Source: Flavobacteriales bacterium UBA6770 (GTDB taxonomy: Bacteria; Bacteroidota; Bacteroidia; Flavobacteriales_G; Salibacteraceae). Taken from it: 64,000 nucleotides of DNA. The first letter of the stretch is position 1, and each line of letters begins with the position of its first letter. Location of the stretch: the NCBI GenBank assembly GCA_905181875.1, contig CAJIZH010000006.1, forward strand, positions 1-64,000, in the 5' to 3' direction. The position numbers and the translations under genes were made by a program. Shown here piece after piece: positions 15,766-24,291 of this stretch. The notes beneath the pieces were generated by a model, which saw nothing but the letters and a program-made list of their open reading frames with translations, had not been told where the DNA came from and did not search any database.

Positions 15766-16002
15766 ATGACTACTAACAAGGTTGAAAAAATAGGAGAAAA
15801 AGTGGATCGTTTGATTACTGCATATCGCAGCAATATCAAGGAGTTGGAGGTGTTGCGGGCTGAGAATTCTAAACTGCGAAACACTATAAATAATAGCAGC
15901 GAAAGTTCAATGGATAATTCCTTTGAAAATGAGCAAATAAAGAAGAAAGTAGACGCACTTATTTCAGAATTGGATAAGTGCGTTCAACTAATTGCCAAAT
16001 AA
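15766..16002 (+). CDS. Small coiled-coil protein encoded upstream of zapA
   Basis: 78 residues, almost entirely charged heptad-like sequence (KVEKIGEKVDRLITAYRSN, LEVLRAENSKLR, then after a Ser/Asn linker IKKKVDALISELDKC). This predicts a short dimeric coiled coil. The stop codon is directly followed by the zapA ATG at 16003, so the two are one operon with tight coupling. I know of similar unnamed small proteins before zapA in Bacteroidota. By position and shape a ZapB-like division partner is an attractive guess, but no homology can be shown by eye. Confidence 0.7.
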   Translation: MTTNKVEKIGEKVDRLITAYRSNIKELEVLRAENSKLRNTINNSSESSMDNSFENEQIKKKVDALISELDKCVQLIAK

Positions 16003-16299
16003 ATGGGTGCTAAATCTGTTGAAGTTCAAATAGGAAAACGTTCTTACCCAATAGAGGTGGATAATGAAGGAGAGGAGAAAAATGTTTTACTTGCTGCTCA
16101 AATGATCAACGATAATATCAATAAACTCAAGGGAAATTACGTAGTAACAGATTATGTAGATTTACTTGCAATGACCGCGTTAGAATTGGCCAACAATGCT
16201 GATAATAGCGAAAAATTAGAAAATATCGCATTTAATAAATTGATGGATAACGAATTGGATAAGTTGAATAAAAAGCTTGATCAAGTTCTAGATTCATAG
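16003..16299 (+). CDS. zapA: Cell division protein ZapA
   Basis: ZapA bundles FtsZ filaments at the division site. The 98-residue protein has the family N-terminal domain (VQIGKRSYPIEVD, AAQMINDNINKLK near residue 30, TDYVDLLAMTALELANN) and a C-terminal coiled coil (NKLMDNELDKLNKKLDQVL). The start directly abuts the upstream coiled-coil gene. Downstream lie a 6S-like RNA and rny; the zapA-6S RNA neighbourhood is known in Proteobacteria and in Bacteroidota, which strengthens both calls. Confidence 0.88.
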   Translation: MGAKSVEVQIGKRSYPIEVDNEGEEKNVLLAAQMINDNINKLKGNYVVTDYVDLLAMTALELANNADNSEKLENIAFNKLMDNELDKLNKKLDQVLDS

Positions 16300-16332
16300 A
16301 TGTTCTTAAATTATAATCTACTTCGGTAGAAC

Positions 16333-16532
16333 TTTTTGCCCGCATAATTGCGTTTTGTAAACTCAACATTTTAAACGTTGGGAATGTAAGACTTAGAGTA
16401 AAAGAAGGCCTGTTTATCGCGCTTTGGTGCTGAGATTCCGAAAGGGACACTGGACTCTTGAGCTTGAAAAGTTGCATTCCATTCTTGTACTTATTGGAGT
16501 TTACAAGAACTTTTTATGCGGGCATTTTTTTT
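16333..16532 (+). ncRNA. ssrS: 6S RNA (6S-Flavo-like) between zapA and rny
   Basis: 6S RNA binds RNA polymerase by imitating an open promoter. This 247-base gap folds by hand as one long interrupted hairpin: GCCCGCATAA (16338-16347) pairs fully with TTATGCGGGC (16514-16523); TTGTAAACTC (16355-16364) pairs fully with GAGTTTACAA (16497-16506); then a large two-sided bubble of about 16 bases per side; then GGAATGTAA (16381-16389) with TTGCATTCC; and an irregular apical arm. Eight T follow the closing stem, serving as terminator. Size (about 190), bubble and zapA/rny context all fit. Exact ends are inferred; no clear upstream promoter was found. Confidence 0.85.
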
Positions 16533-16546
16533 AACTAAAACTAAAC

Positions 16547-18088
16547 ATGGATATAATAAGTATAGTAATAGGGTTGTTGCCCGGAGCAGTTTTAGGCGCT
16601 GTCGGAGCCAACATAATGCTTAAAAAAAGCTCCCAACAAAAGGCACGAAAATTTCTTGAAGACGCAAAGACTGAGGCCGAAGTGGTCAAAAAAGAAAAGA
16701 TTCTTCAAGCAAAAGAGAGATTCTTGCATTTGAAAAGTGAGCATGAAAAACTGGTAAATGAGAAGAACAATAAAATGTCTCAGGCCGAAAATAGAATTGG
16801 TCAGAAGGAAGAAAGTTTAAACAAAAAACTGAAACAATCAAACCAGCAAGAGGCCGATTATAATCGCAAACAATCTCGACTAAACGATCAGCTGGCCATT
16901 CTTGAAGAAAAAGAAAAAACGCTTTCTAAAGTGTATGCGGAGCATGTTCAAAAATTAGAGCAGGTTTCAAACTTGAGCGCTGAAGAAGCAAAAGCAGAAA
17001 TGACCGAAGCGTTAAAAGAAGAAGCGAGAACCAATGCAATGGCGCTTATTCAGGAAATGACGGAAGAGGCGAAGATCAATGCAAATAAAGAAGCAAAGAA
17101 AATAGTTATTCAAACCATCCAACGTGTTGCAACTGAGCATGCAATTGAAAACTCAGTGTCTGTTTTTAATATTGAAAGTGACGATGTTAAAGGTAGAATC
17201 ATTGGTCGTGAAGGACGAAACATTAGAGCTTTAGAAGCTGCTACAGGTGTCGAAATTATCGTAGACGATACACCAGAAGCAATAATTCTAAGTTGTTTTG
17301 ATCCTGTAAGAAGAGAAATTGCAAGATTATCTCTACACCAATTGGTAACTGATGGTAGAATTCACCCAGCAAAAATTGAAGAAGTAGTTGCTAAAACGCA
17401 AAAACGAATTGAAGAAGAGATAGTAGAAGTTGGAAAACGAACAGCAATAGATCTAGGAATCCACGGATTACATCCAGAACTGTTGCGTATGGTGGGTAGA
17501 ATGAAATACCGTTCTTCTTATGGGCAGAACTTGTTACAGCACTCGCGCGAAGTAGCCAATTTATGTGCTACAATGGCTTCTGAATTAGGATTGAATACTA
17601 AGGTTGCGAAAAGAGCTGGTCTTTTGCATGATATTGGAAAAGTACCGGATGATGAGCCAGAATTGCCACATGCAATTTTGGGGATGAAGATTGCTGAAAA
17701 GTATGGTGAAAAGCCTGATGTTTGTAACGCAATTGGAGCACACCATGATGAGATTGAAATGACTTCAATGATTTCACCACTGGTTCAAGTATGTGATGCT
17801 ATTTCAGGTGCAAGACCGGGAGCTAGAAGAGAGGTAGTTGAATCTTATATACAACGACTAAAAGATTTAGAAACACTTGCAATGAGTCATTCTGGTGTTG
17901 AAAAGGCATATGCCATTCAAGCGGGAAGAGAACTCAGAGTTATGGTGGATTGTGATAGAATTGACGATAAACAAGCTGCTGAATTGAGCTATAAAATCTC
18001 TACTAAAATTCAAGAAGAAATGACTTATCCAGGTCAGGTAAAAGTTACCTTGATTAGAGAGACTAGAGCAGTATCCTACGCTAAATAG
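16547..18088 (+). CDS. rny: Ribonuclease Y
   Basis: Membrane-bound endoribonuclease that starts mRNA decay. The 513 residues follow the family plan: an N-terminal membrane helix ([19 protein letters not shown]), a long coiled coil to about residue 190, a KH domain with [15 protein letters not shown] near 214, and an HD domain with [12 protein letters not shown] near 357 and [10 protein letters not shown] near 405. The C-terminus [15 protein letters not shown] is typical. It follows the 6S-like RNA and lies four bases before a sugar epimerase gene, so those genes may share its transcript. Confidence 0.95.
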   Translation: MDIISIVIGLLPGAVLGAVGANIMLKKSSQQKARKFLEDAKTEAEVVKKEKILQAKERFLHLKSEHEKLVNEKNNKMSQAENRIGQKEESLNKKLKQSNQQEADYNRKQSRLNDQLAILEEKEKTLSKVYAEHVQKLEQVSNLSAEEAKAEMTEALKEEARTNAMALIQEMTEEAKINANKEAKKIVIQTIQRVATEHAIENSVSVFNIESDDVKGRIIGREGRNIRALEAATGVEIIVDDTPEAIILSCFDPVRREIARLSLHQLVTDGRIHPAKIEEVVAKTQKRIEEEIVEVGKRTAIDLGIHGLHPELLRMVGRMKYRSSYGQNLLQHSREVANLCATMASELGLNTKVAKRAGLLHDIGKVPDDEPELPHAILGMKIAEKYGEKPDVCNAIGAHHDEIEMTSMISPLVQVCDAISGARPGARREVVESYIQRLKDLETLAMSHSGVEKAYAIQAGRELRVMVDCDRIDDKQAAELSYKISTKIQEEMTYPGQVKVTLIRETRAVSYAK

Positions 18089-18092
18089 AACA

Positions 18093-19088
18093 ATGAATAG
18101 AATTACAGGAAAAAGAGTATTAGTTACAGGCGGTGCCGGATTTATTGGCTCTAACTTATGTGTTGATCTAGTAAAGGACAATGAAGTCGTTTGTCTAGAC
18201 AGTTTTATAACAGGAAAGAGAGAAAACCTCGAATCCTTAAAAAACAACTCTAAGTTCAATTTGATTGAAGGTGATATACGTAACGAAGAAGATTGCCAAA
18301 AGGCACTGCAAGGTGTGGATATCGTGCTGCACCAAGCTGCACTCGGTTCGGTCCTTCGATCTATCGAAAACCCTATACTTACAAATAGTATAAATATTGA
18401 CGGATTTTTAATGATGCTGAATCAATCGCAAAAAATGGGCGTAAAGCGCTTTGTTTATGCTGCGAGTTCCTCAACTTATGGCGACCATCCTGGATTACCT
18501 AAAATTGAGGAAAATATTGGATCCCCTCTATCTCCTTATGCTGTTACAAAATATGTGAATGAATTGTATGCCAAGGTGTTTTTTGATTTGCACGGCATGG
18601 AAGTAATTGGACTTCGGTATTTCAATGTATTTGGCCGGCATCAAGATCCAGATGGAGCCTACGCTGCAGCTATTCCAAAGTTTATCAAAGCATTTCTATC
18701 GGGAGCAGCTCCGACCGTGCATGGCGACGGAGAGCAATCTCGTGATTTTACTTACATAGAGAATGTGCTTCAAGCAAATCATTTGGCTGCAATAACCACG
18801 AACAAATTGGCCATTGGTGAAGTATTTAATGTTGCTTTTGGCGATAGAACAACGGTGAACGAACTCACTTCGGCGCTAAGAGCGAACTTGTCAAAATTTG
18901 ATGCATCAATATCGAACATTGAAATAAATTACGTAGCAGAAAGAAAGGGAGATGTAAAACACTCTTTAGCTTCAATAGAAAAGGCTCAAAGTTTATTGAA
19001 TTACAATCCTCAATTTTCATTGGAGAAAGGTCTGGATGAAGCCATAAACTGGTATTTCGAATATTTTAAAAATAAAGCACATGTCTAA
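18093..19088 (+). CDS. NAD-dependent sugar epimerase, UDP-GlcNAc 4-epimerase (WbpP/TviC) type
   Basis: An extended short-chain dehydrogenase of 331 residues. Cofactor loop TGGAGFIGS at residues 12-20, catalytic region SSSTYGDH near 126, and YAVTK near 149-153. The family resemblance (LHQAALGSVLRSIENP, LRYFNVFGRHQDPDGAYAAAIPKF, GDGEQSRDFTYIENV) is to WbpP/TviC enzymes that interconvert UDP-GlcNAc(A) and UDP-GalNAc(A), so it should feed surface polysaccharide synthesis. Four bases after rny and overlapping the next gene by eight bases. The exact sugar is inferred. Confidence 0.82.
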   Translation: MNRITGKRVLVTGGAGFIGSNLCVDLVKDNEVVCLDSFITGKRENLESLKNNSKFNLIEGDIRNEEDCQKALQGVDIVLHQAALGSVLRSIENPILTNSINIDGFLMMLNQSQKMGVKRFVYAASSSTYGDHPGLPKIEENIGSPLSPYAVTKYVNELYAKVFFDLHGMEVIGLRYFNVFGRHQDPDGAYAAAIPKFIKAFLSGAAPTVHGDGEQSRDFTYIENVLQANHLAAITTNKLAIGEVFNVAFGDRTTVNELTSALRANLSKFDASISNIEINYVAERKGDVKHSLASIEKAQSLLNYNPQFSLEKGLDEAINWYFEYFKNKAHV

Positions 19089-20103
19089 AAAGGAGATAAC
19101 CTTTGCAATTGTAGGTTACGGTCACATTGGTAAACGTCACGCATCAATGGTTTCTGGCAATGAAGAAGGTAAAGTTGTTGGTGTTGTTGAACCGTTGGAT
19201 GATAGACGCGCCGATGCTGAAGCAACTGAAGGTGTTAAAGCTTTTAAGACAATTGCTGAACTGTATGAAGCAGGAGTCGATCCAGATGTTATCAATATTT
19301 GTACTCCTAACGGCTTGCACGCTAAATTGGCGCTAGAGGCTTTAGAAAAAAGAGCGCACGTGGTTATTGAAAAACCTATGGGTTTGACCAAACAGGAATC
19401 TGAAGAGGTTATATATCGGGCTTTACAAGTGAGTAAGCAGGTGTTTTTGGTGAAACAAAATCGCTACAGTCCTACTTCTGCTTGGTTAAAAACAATTGTT
19501 GATGAAGGTCGATTGGGTAAGCTGTTTATGATACAGCTCAACTGTTACTGGAATAGAGACAATAGATATTACAAACCGGGCGGTTGGAAAGGCACAATGG
19601 ACATGGATGGAGGAACGCTGTTTACGCAGTTCAGTCATTTCGTAGATATTATGTATTGGCTGTGTGGAGACATAAAAAATATTGAAGGTAGAAGTACCAA
19701 TTTCAATCATCCGTCTACAGAGTTCGAAGACACTGGCGTTGTAAATTTTGATTTTATAAATGGTGGTATGGGCTCAATGAATTTTTCGACTTCAATTTGG
19801 GGTCAAAATTTAGAAAGTAGCATTACCATTATTGGAGAAAAAGGAAGTGTTAAGGTATCGGGACAATACATGGATAAAGTGGAAGCTTGTCATGTACAAG
19901 ATTATGTAATGCCTGAATTACCACCGTCTAATCCACCGAACGATTATGGAGATTACAAAGGATCTGCTGCGAACCATCATTACATTATTCAAAACGTAAT
20001 TGATGTAATTGCTGGACGAGCTGAAATCGCTACCAATGCCTTAGAAGGAATGAAGGTGGTAGAAATGATTGAAAGAATGTACGAGAAAATTAGAACCAAC
20101 TAA
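19081..20103 (+). CDS. Gfo/Idh/MocA oxidoreductase, WlbA/WbpB-like sugar 3-dehydrogenase
   Basis: A 340-residue NAD-dependent dehydrogenase: Rossmann loop VGYGHIGKRH at residues 12-21, ICTPNGLHA near 78, the family EKPMG at about 97-101, and KQNRYSPTSAWLK. The pattern GGWKGTMDMDGGTLFTQFSHFVD resembles WlbA/WbpB, which oxidises UDP-GlcNAc-uronate at C3 on the way to 2,3-diacetamido sugars. The partner aminotransferase and acetyltransferase (WlbC, WlbB) are not next to it, so they would have to be elsewhere. Overlaps the epimerase gene; ended by a terminator at 20137. Confidence 0.82.
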   Translation: MSKKEITFAIVGYGHIGKRHASMVSGNEEGKVVGVVEPLDDRRADAEATEGVKAFKTIAELYEAGVDPDVINICTPNGLHAKLALEALEKRAHVVIEKPMGLTKQESEEVIYRALQVSKQVFLVKQNRYSPTSAWLKTIVDEGRLGKLFMIQLNCYWNRDNRYYKPGGWKGTMDMDGGTLFTQFSHFVDIMYWLCGDIKNIEGRSTNFNHPSTEFEDTGVVNFDFINGGMGSMNFSTSIWGQNLESSITIIGEKGSVKVSGQYMDKVEACHVQDYVMPELPPSNPPNDYGDYKGSAANHHYIIQNVIDVIAGRAEIATNALEGMKVVEMIERMYEKIRTN

Positions 20104-20136
20104 GCACTTAAATTGTCGAAAGAAAAGATAAATCAT

Positions 20137-20169
20137 ATGGCTGCTAATTTATTAGTGGCCATTTTTTTT
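20137..20169 (+). terminator. Intrinsic terminator after the dehydrogenase gene
   Basis: ATGGCTGCTAAT-tt-ATTAGTGGCCAT forms a 12-pair stem with two G-U pairs, followed by eight T. It closes the rny-epimerase-dehydrogenase transcript. Confidence 0.85.
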
Positions 20170-20273
20170 ACTTTAATGCATAGTATAACGCGTCAAACTA
20201 AACTCGACAGCGCAGCTCGAAACAAAAGAGTAAGGATAGATGTGAGTACTACTATGTTAACGATATTAGAATA

Positions 20274-21677
20274 ATGAATTACGCAAAAATTACAAAAGCA
20301 CATTTTGAAAAGCTCGTCTCAATAGTAGGAGCAGAGTATGTTTCTGTTGACCAAGAACAACTGATTAACTACGGGCATGACGAGACGGAAGATTTTTCAT
20401 TTCCACCCGAAATATTGGTGAAACCAGCTGACGCAAAAGAAATTTCTTCGATTCTGAAGCTGGCTAATATTGAACAGCTTCCAGTTACTCCAATTGGCGC
20501 TCGTACAGGCTTGAGCGGCGGTGCGCTATCCATTCACGGCGGAATTGGATTGAGTTTAGAACGATTGAATCGTATTCTAAAAATCGACGAAAAAAACTTG
20601 CAAGCGACGGTCGAACCTGCAGTCATTACCCAAGTTTTTCATGATGCATGCAAAGAACAAGGCCTTTTTTATCCGCCAGACCCTAGCAGTTGGGGATCTT
20701 GTTTTATTGGAGGAAACCTTGCTTACAATGCTGGTGGACCAAAGGCAGTGAAATATGGTGTAACGAAGGACTATGTTCTGAACCTCGAGGTGGTTTTGCC
20801 AAATGGGGATATCATTTGGACAGGTGCTAATGTACTTAAAAACTCGACGGGCTATAATTTAACTCAGCTTATGGTGGGCAGTGAAGGAACGCTTGGAATT
20901 ATCACCAAAGCAGTCTTTCGATTGATTCCCTACCCAAAACATATATTGACACTCTTGGTTCCATTTGATGCTCCTGAGAGTGCTTGTGAAGCTGTATCTG
21001 CTGTATTTAGAGCTGGGTTAACTCCTTGTGCCATGGAATTTATGGAACGCGAGGCATTGGATTGGACGATTCCTTACATTAATGATTTTAATATTACGGT
21101 AGAGGCTAACGTAAAAGCGCATTTGCTGATTGAAGTTGATGGCAATGAACTGGAAGTGTTGTACAAAGAATGCGAACAGATTTCTGAAATAATGACTGCT
21201 CATGGAAGCGGTGAAGTATTGTTTGCTGATGATGCTGCACAGAAAGATGCACTTTGGAAATTGCGCCGTAGAGTAGGAGAGGCCGTAAAATCGCATTCTA
21301 TCTATAAAGAAGAAGACACTGTTGTTCCAAGATATGAAATGCCAAAGTTACTGGCAGGCGTTAAGGAAATTGGTGCTCGTTATGGATTTAAATCCGTTTG
21401 TTACGGGCATGTAGGTGATGGGAATTTACACGTAAATATTGTAAAAGGCGAAATGTCAGACGACGATTGGAACAACAAACTTACTGCAGGAATTCGCGAG
21501 ATTTTCCAACTTACAAAATCGCTAGGTGGAACTATATCAGGTGAACACGGTATTGGTTATGTTCAGAAAGGATATTTAGACATTGTGTTTTCGGAAGCTG
21601 AAATCGCCATTCAAAAAGGGATTAAAAACGTGTTTGATCCTAATGGTATTTTGAATCCGGGAAAGGTTTTTGACTGA
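20274..21677 (+). CDS. FAD-linked 2-hydroxyacid oxidase, GlcD/D-lactate dehydrogenase type
   Basis: 467 residues of the GlcD/DLD family (PCMH-type FAD domain plus C-terminal cap). Seen: FAD loop PIGARTGLSGG near residue 75, SSWGSCFIGGNLAYNAGGP near 138, VGSEGTLGIITKA near 204, the cap-domain metal and substrate region YGHVGDGNLHVN near 381, and the ending GTISGEHGIGYVQKGYL and DPNGILNPGK. It should oxidise glycolate, D-lactate or a related 2-hydroxyacid, passing electrons to the quinone pool. No GlcE or GlcF gene is adjacent, so a single-subunit D-lactate or D-2-hydroxyglutarate enzyme is as likely as glycolate oxidase. Confidence 0.87.
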   Translation: MNYAKITKAHFEKLVSIVGAEYVSVDQEQLINYGHDETEDFSFPPEILVKPADAKEISSILKLANIEQLPVTPIGARTGLSGGALSIHGGIGLSLERLNRILKIDEKNLQATVEPAVITQVFHDACKEQGLFYPPDPSSWGSCFIGGNLAYNAGGPKAVKYGVTKDYVLNLEVVLPNGDIIWTGANVLKNSTGYNLTQLMVGSEGTLGIITKAVFRLIPYPKHILTLLVPFDAPESACEAVSAVFRAGLTPCAMEFMEREALDWTIPYINDFNITVEANVKAHLLIEVDGNELEVLYKECEQISEIMTAHGSGEVLFADDAAQKDALWKLRRRVGEAVKSHSIYKEEDTVVPRYEMPKLLAGVKEIGARYGFKSVCYGHVGDGNLHVNIVKGEMSDDDWNNKLTAGIREIFQLTKSLGGTISGEHGIGYVQKGYLDIVFSEAEIAIQKGIKNVFDPNGILNPGKVFD

Positions 21678-21888
21678 TTTAATGATCATTTAAGCTTGAA
21701 AGCATTGGTAAATTCTTGTAACTGGTTTTATCGGTTATCCAAATTTAATACTGTGTCTTTAGTAGACAATGACAGCTATATCGTATCAAAGAATGAAAAA
21801 AAAATAAAATTGTTTCTCATTCAGATAGACTTCTAGTACAAAAGCTAAAACTATTTTTAGACTAATAATTCTTTTCAAATAAAAAATA

Positions 21889-21911
21889 CGAGCGAGAAAT
21901 CTCGCTTTTTT
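21889..21911 (+). terminator. Intrinsic terminator hairpin
   Basis: AGCGAG-aaat-CTCGCT followed by six T, over 200 bases after the glcD-like stop codon. Confidence 0.75.
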
Positions 21912-22011
21912 CATAGACTGTCCGATTAGAATTCTTTAAAATATAGACTAATGATTATAGTTTGAGAAAAAAACGTTTGCTAACATTGAATATAAAAAAT
22001 AGTACAAGTGA

Positions 22012-22040
22012 TTGCAAACAAAATAGTTTGAGTATGTTTG
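22012..22040 (+). promoter_or_regulatory. Possible promoter of the histidine kinase gene
   Basis: TTG at 22012-22014, spacer of 18, TATGTTTG at 22033-22040. The -7 match is complete, the spacer one base short of the usual 19-21. The leader would be about 120 bases. Confidence 0.35.
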
Positions 22041-22167
22041 AATAGGCTCCGAATTAAAAAGTTAGCCCTGTGTATCAACTGAAAACCTATCGCCTATTTT
22101 CAATTCTACTTTTTATACAAGTAACCGTGGTCAGCAATAAGTCATTTGTTTTAACAAAAGTGAAAAA

Positions 22168-23199
22168 ATGAAGATTTTAAGAGATTTTATAGAAAATTCG
22201 CCTGACTTAATTTCAATCTACGACGAGAAACTTAATCTGTTAGAAATCAATCAGGTAAGTCTACAGATAATGAAAAAGTCTCGTAAGCAAACCATTGGTA
22301 AGAATATAAAAACACTTATAGAGGGCATTGAAAAAACCGATCTCTTAAAGAAATACAACGCAGTTATAAATGGCGCTAATCCCTTTATTAGTGAGGATGT
22401 AAGCCAAACTGTAAAGTTTGGAAAAAAACAATTTAGTGTTCGGGCTTTTATGACAGATGAAGGCCTTGCAATAGTTACTCGTGACATCAGCGAATTAAAA
22501 AAAGCAGAGCAGCAACTAATCAAAACGAACCAACGATTAGAAGAACTGGCATATATAGCGGCCCATGATATTAAAGCCCCGCTAACCAATCTTCAATCAC
22601 TCATTCAATTAATTGTCGCATCAGACGGTATAAAAAAAGAATCTAAGGGGCTATTCGATATGCTAATTACCTCTGTTGATATAATGGAAAATACCGTTTA
22701 CGCTTTGAATAATGTTATTGCAATGCAGGAATCTCATCTTCCCAATAATGAGTATCTCAAATTTAGAGAGGTATTCAATACCGTAAAAGAGAGCCTAGCA
22801 ACCCAAATTAACGAAGCTAATGTGATAATTCGAGCAGACTTTACTAAGGCGCCTGACATTTACTATCCACAGCTTTATCTTCAAAGCATTTTACAAAATT
22901 TGATGACCAATTCAATCAAATATAGACAGCCCAATAAAGTGCCACTCATCGAAATTCATACACTGAAGAAAGATGATGGCTCTTACCTTATTATTAAAGA
23001 CAATGGCATTGGTATGGACTTGGACAGCTCAAAGGACAGTATATTTAGGCTCTTCAAGCGGATGCATACTCACATTAAAGGCGGTGGAGTTGGTTTGTAC
23101 GTTGTCAATTCACTTGTAGAATCATATGGAGGAAACATTGAGGTGACCAGCGAAATAAACAAAGGCACAACATTTAAAATATATTTTGGAGATGAATGA
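22168..23199 (+). CDS. Soluble PAS-domain sensor histidine kinase
   Basis: 343 residues with no signal peptide or membrane helix, so a cytoplasmic sensor. Residues about 1-115 form a PAS domain (ENSPDLISIYDEKLNLLEIN), then a dimerisation helix with the phospho-accepting His near 132 in AYIAAHDIKAPL, and a HATPase domain with N-box LMTNSIKY, G1 DNGIGMD and G2 GGGVGLY. The last codons overlap the receiver gene (ATG at 23192) by eight bases, so the pair is translationally coupled. The signal sensed is unknown. The 490-base upstream gap sets it apart from the metabolic genes before it. Confidence 0.87.
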   Translation: MKILRDFIENSPDLISIYDEKLNLLEINQVSLQIMKKSRKQTIGKNIKTLIEGIEKTDLLKKYNAVINGANPFISEDVSQTVKFGKKQFSVRAFMTDEGLAIVTRDISELKKAEQQLIKTNQRLEELAYIAAHDIKAPLTNLQSLIQLIVASDGIKKESKGLFDMLITSVDIMENTVYALNNVIAMQESHLPNNEYLKFREVFNTVKESLATQINEANVIIRADFTKAPDIYYPQLYLQSILQNLMTNSIKYRQPNKVPLIEIHTLKKDDGSYLIIKDNGIGMDLDSSKDSIFRLFKRMHTHIKGGGVGLYVVNSLVESYGGNIEVTSEINKGTTFKIYFGDE

Positions 23200-23569
23200 T
23201 ATAAACATATTATTAGTTGACGATGACTTTATCGTAAATTTTTTATCAGAAAAGGTATTAAAAAACATGGACTTTAAAAATATTACCGCAGTCACCGATG
23301 GCAAACAAGCTTTAGATATTCTAAAAAAAGGGAACTGCCCTGACTTAGTGTTTTTAGACATCAATATGCCAGTTATGGATGGTTTTTCTTTTCTTACCCA
23401 AATAGTAAAAGAAATTTTGTGCTTGCAGATGAACGTGGCAATACTTACCTCATCCAATCGCCAAAAGGAAAAGGATATGGCAAGCCAATTTGACAATGTG
23501 ATAGATTATATAGAAAAACCATTAAACCAAAGTAAAGTGAGAGAAGTACTGAGAAAAATAACCTTATGA
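23192..23569 (+). CDS. Single-domain response regulator
   Basis: 125 residues from the ATG at 23192; an upstream in-frame TTG is less likely. A bare CheY-like receiver: acidic pocket VDDD at 9-12, phospho-acceptor Asp56 in FLDINMP, the switch residue in LTSS and the Lys in EKP. With no output domain it probably passes phosphate on or acts by protein contact, like CheY or Rcp1-type regulators. Overlaps the kinase gene, which is therefore its likely phosphodonor. Confidence 0.88.
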   Translation: MNDINILLVDDDFIVNFLSEKVLKNMDFKNITAVTDGKQALDILKKGNCPDLVFLDINMPVMDGFSFLTQIVKEILCLQMNVAILTSSNRQKEKDMASQFDNVIDYIEKPLNQSKVREVLRKITL

Positions 23570-23835
23570 CCCATAAACTTTAAAATAAAACAACCGGTAA
23601 ACACCCAATAGATTTTATTTTTTATGACTATATAATTTATCCCAACAACTATTTGCTTAACCTGAATGTGGGAATTTTTAGTTTTTATTCACAGGCTAAA
23701 GACAAAAGAAAACTAATGTTATCTGCATTAAATACACGGAATAATATTAATAAAGGCCTTTGTTTAAAAGAAAAGTTAACGTTTCTGAATTCCGCCACTA
23801 TTCTTATACAAACGTTATCTGCAACCGAAAAAAGA

Positions 23836-24210
23836 CTACGAACACTGAGGGCACAAACCAGACAAAGTAAAATTCATTTCGCTTACTTTGTAATTGTTTG
23901 GTAACTTATAGGTCGGTTCAACATCTTCAAGACAGGTTAAAGACTTACATTTTTGACAACTAAAATGTATATGATTATGGCTATGTTCTGATGAACACGA
24001 TTGACAACTTGCAAATTTTATTACACCGTCAGTATTTACAATTTTGTGAATTATGTCTTCATCCAAAAGCCTTTCTAAAACTCTATAAATGGTTACTCTA
24101 TCACAAAGACCTTGAAGTGAGTTTTGAATTTCGCTTTGAGAAAGTGCAGTATATGAAGAAATAATCAACTCTTTGATTTTTGTTTTTGCTTTCGTATTTC
24201 TTGGTTTCAT
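23836..24210 (-). CDS. zur: Fur-family regulator, Zur-like zinc repressor
   Basis: 124 residues of the ferric-uptake-regulator family. N-terminal winged helix (ALSQSEIQNSLQG, CDRVTIYRVLERLLDE near residue 45), then a metal-binding region rich in His and Cys: CQSC, HSHNHIHFSCQKC, and C-terminal CPQC. Two CxxC pairs give the structural zinc site and the HxHxH-type cluster the sensing site. Divergent from a merC-like gene and a COG0523 GTPase, both typical zinc-starvation genes, and two 7-1-7 operators lie between, so zinc sensing is far more likely than iron. Its own -7 element lies beside one operator, implying autoregulation. Confidence 0.85.
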   Translation of the reverse strand: MKPRNTKAKTKIKELIISSYTALSQSEIQNSLQGLCDRVTIYRVLERLLDEDIIHKIVNTDGVIKFASCQSCSSEHSHNHIHFSCQKCKSLTCLEDVEPTYKLPNNYKVSEMNFTLSGLCPQCS

Positions 24211-24231
24211 TATTTCTCTTTAATACGTTAA

Positions 24232-24246
24232 TGCAACATGGTTGCG
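24232..24246. promoter_or_regulatory. Zur-like operator 1 (imperfect 7-1-7 palindrome)
   Basis: TGCAACA-T-GGTTGCG, an imperfect copy of the palindrome at 24270. It overlaps the -33 TTG of the merC-like gene promoter and the expected start of zur transcription. Confidence 0.7.
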
Positions 24247-24271
24247 TTTACAAATATAATCATTACTTTTG
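24242..24271 (+). promoter_or_regulatory. Promoter of the merC-like/COG0523 operon
   Basis: TTG at 24242-24244, spacer of 19, TACTTTTG at 24264-24271. Both elements and spacing fit the phylum consensus. Each element is overlapped by one palindromic operator, a design expected for repression. Confidence 0.65.
24251..24258 (-). promoter_or_regulatory. -7 element TATATTTG of zur
   Basis: Minus-strand TATATTTG between the two operators; transcription would start inside operator 1 and run into zur. No -33 TTG at correct spacing. Confidence 0.45.
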
Positions 24272-24284
24272 CAACATTGTTGCA
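24270..24284. promoter_or_regulatory. Zur-like operator 2 (perfect 7-1-7 palindrome)
   Basis: TGCAACA-T-TGTTGCA, a perfect 15-base dyad of the size bound by Fur-family dimers. It covers the end of the -7 element and the expected transcription start of the merC-like operon. Confidence 0.75.
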
Positions 24285-24291
24285 TTAAGGA

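Larger units (their letters stand above)
21678..22167 (+). other. 490-base intergenic region between glcD-like gene and kinase
   Basis: No supportable open frame on either strand. Holds a terminator hairpin at 21889-21911, far from the upstream stop, and a possible promoter at 22012-22040. The 210 bases between the gene end and the hairpin could be an unusually long 3' untranslated region or an unrecognised small RNA. Confidence 0.5.

Noticed and set aside
23653-23904. 83-residue open frame on the plus strand
   Set aside because: Overlaps the end of zur, has no recognisable domain and unbiased composition; most likely chance.
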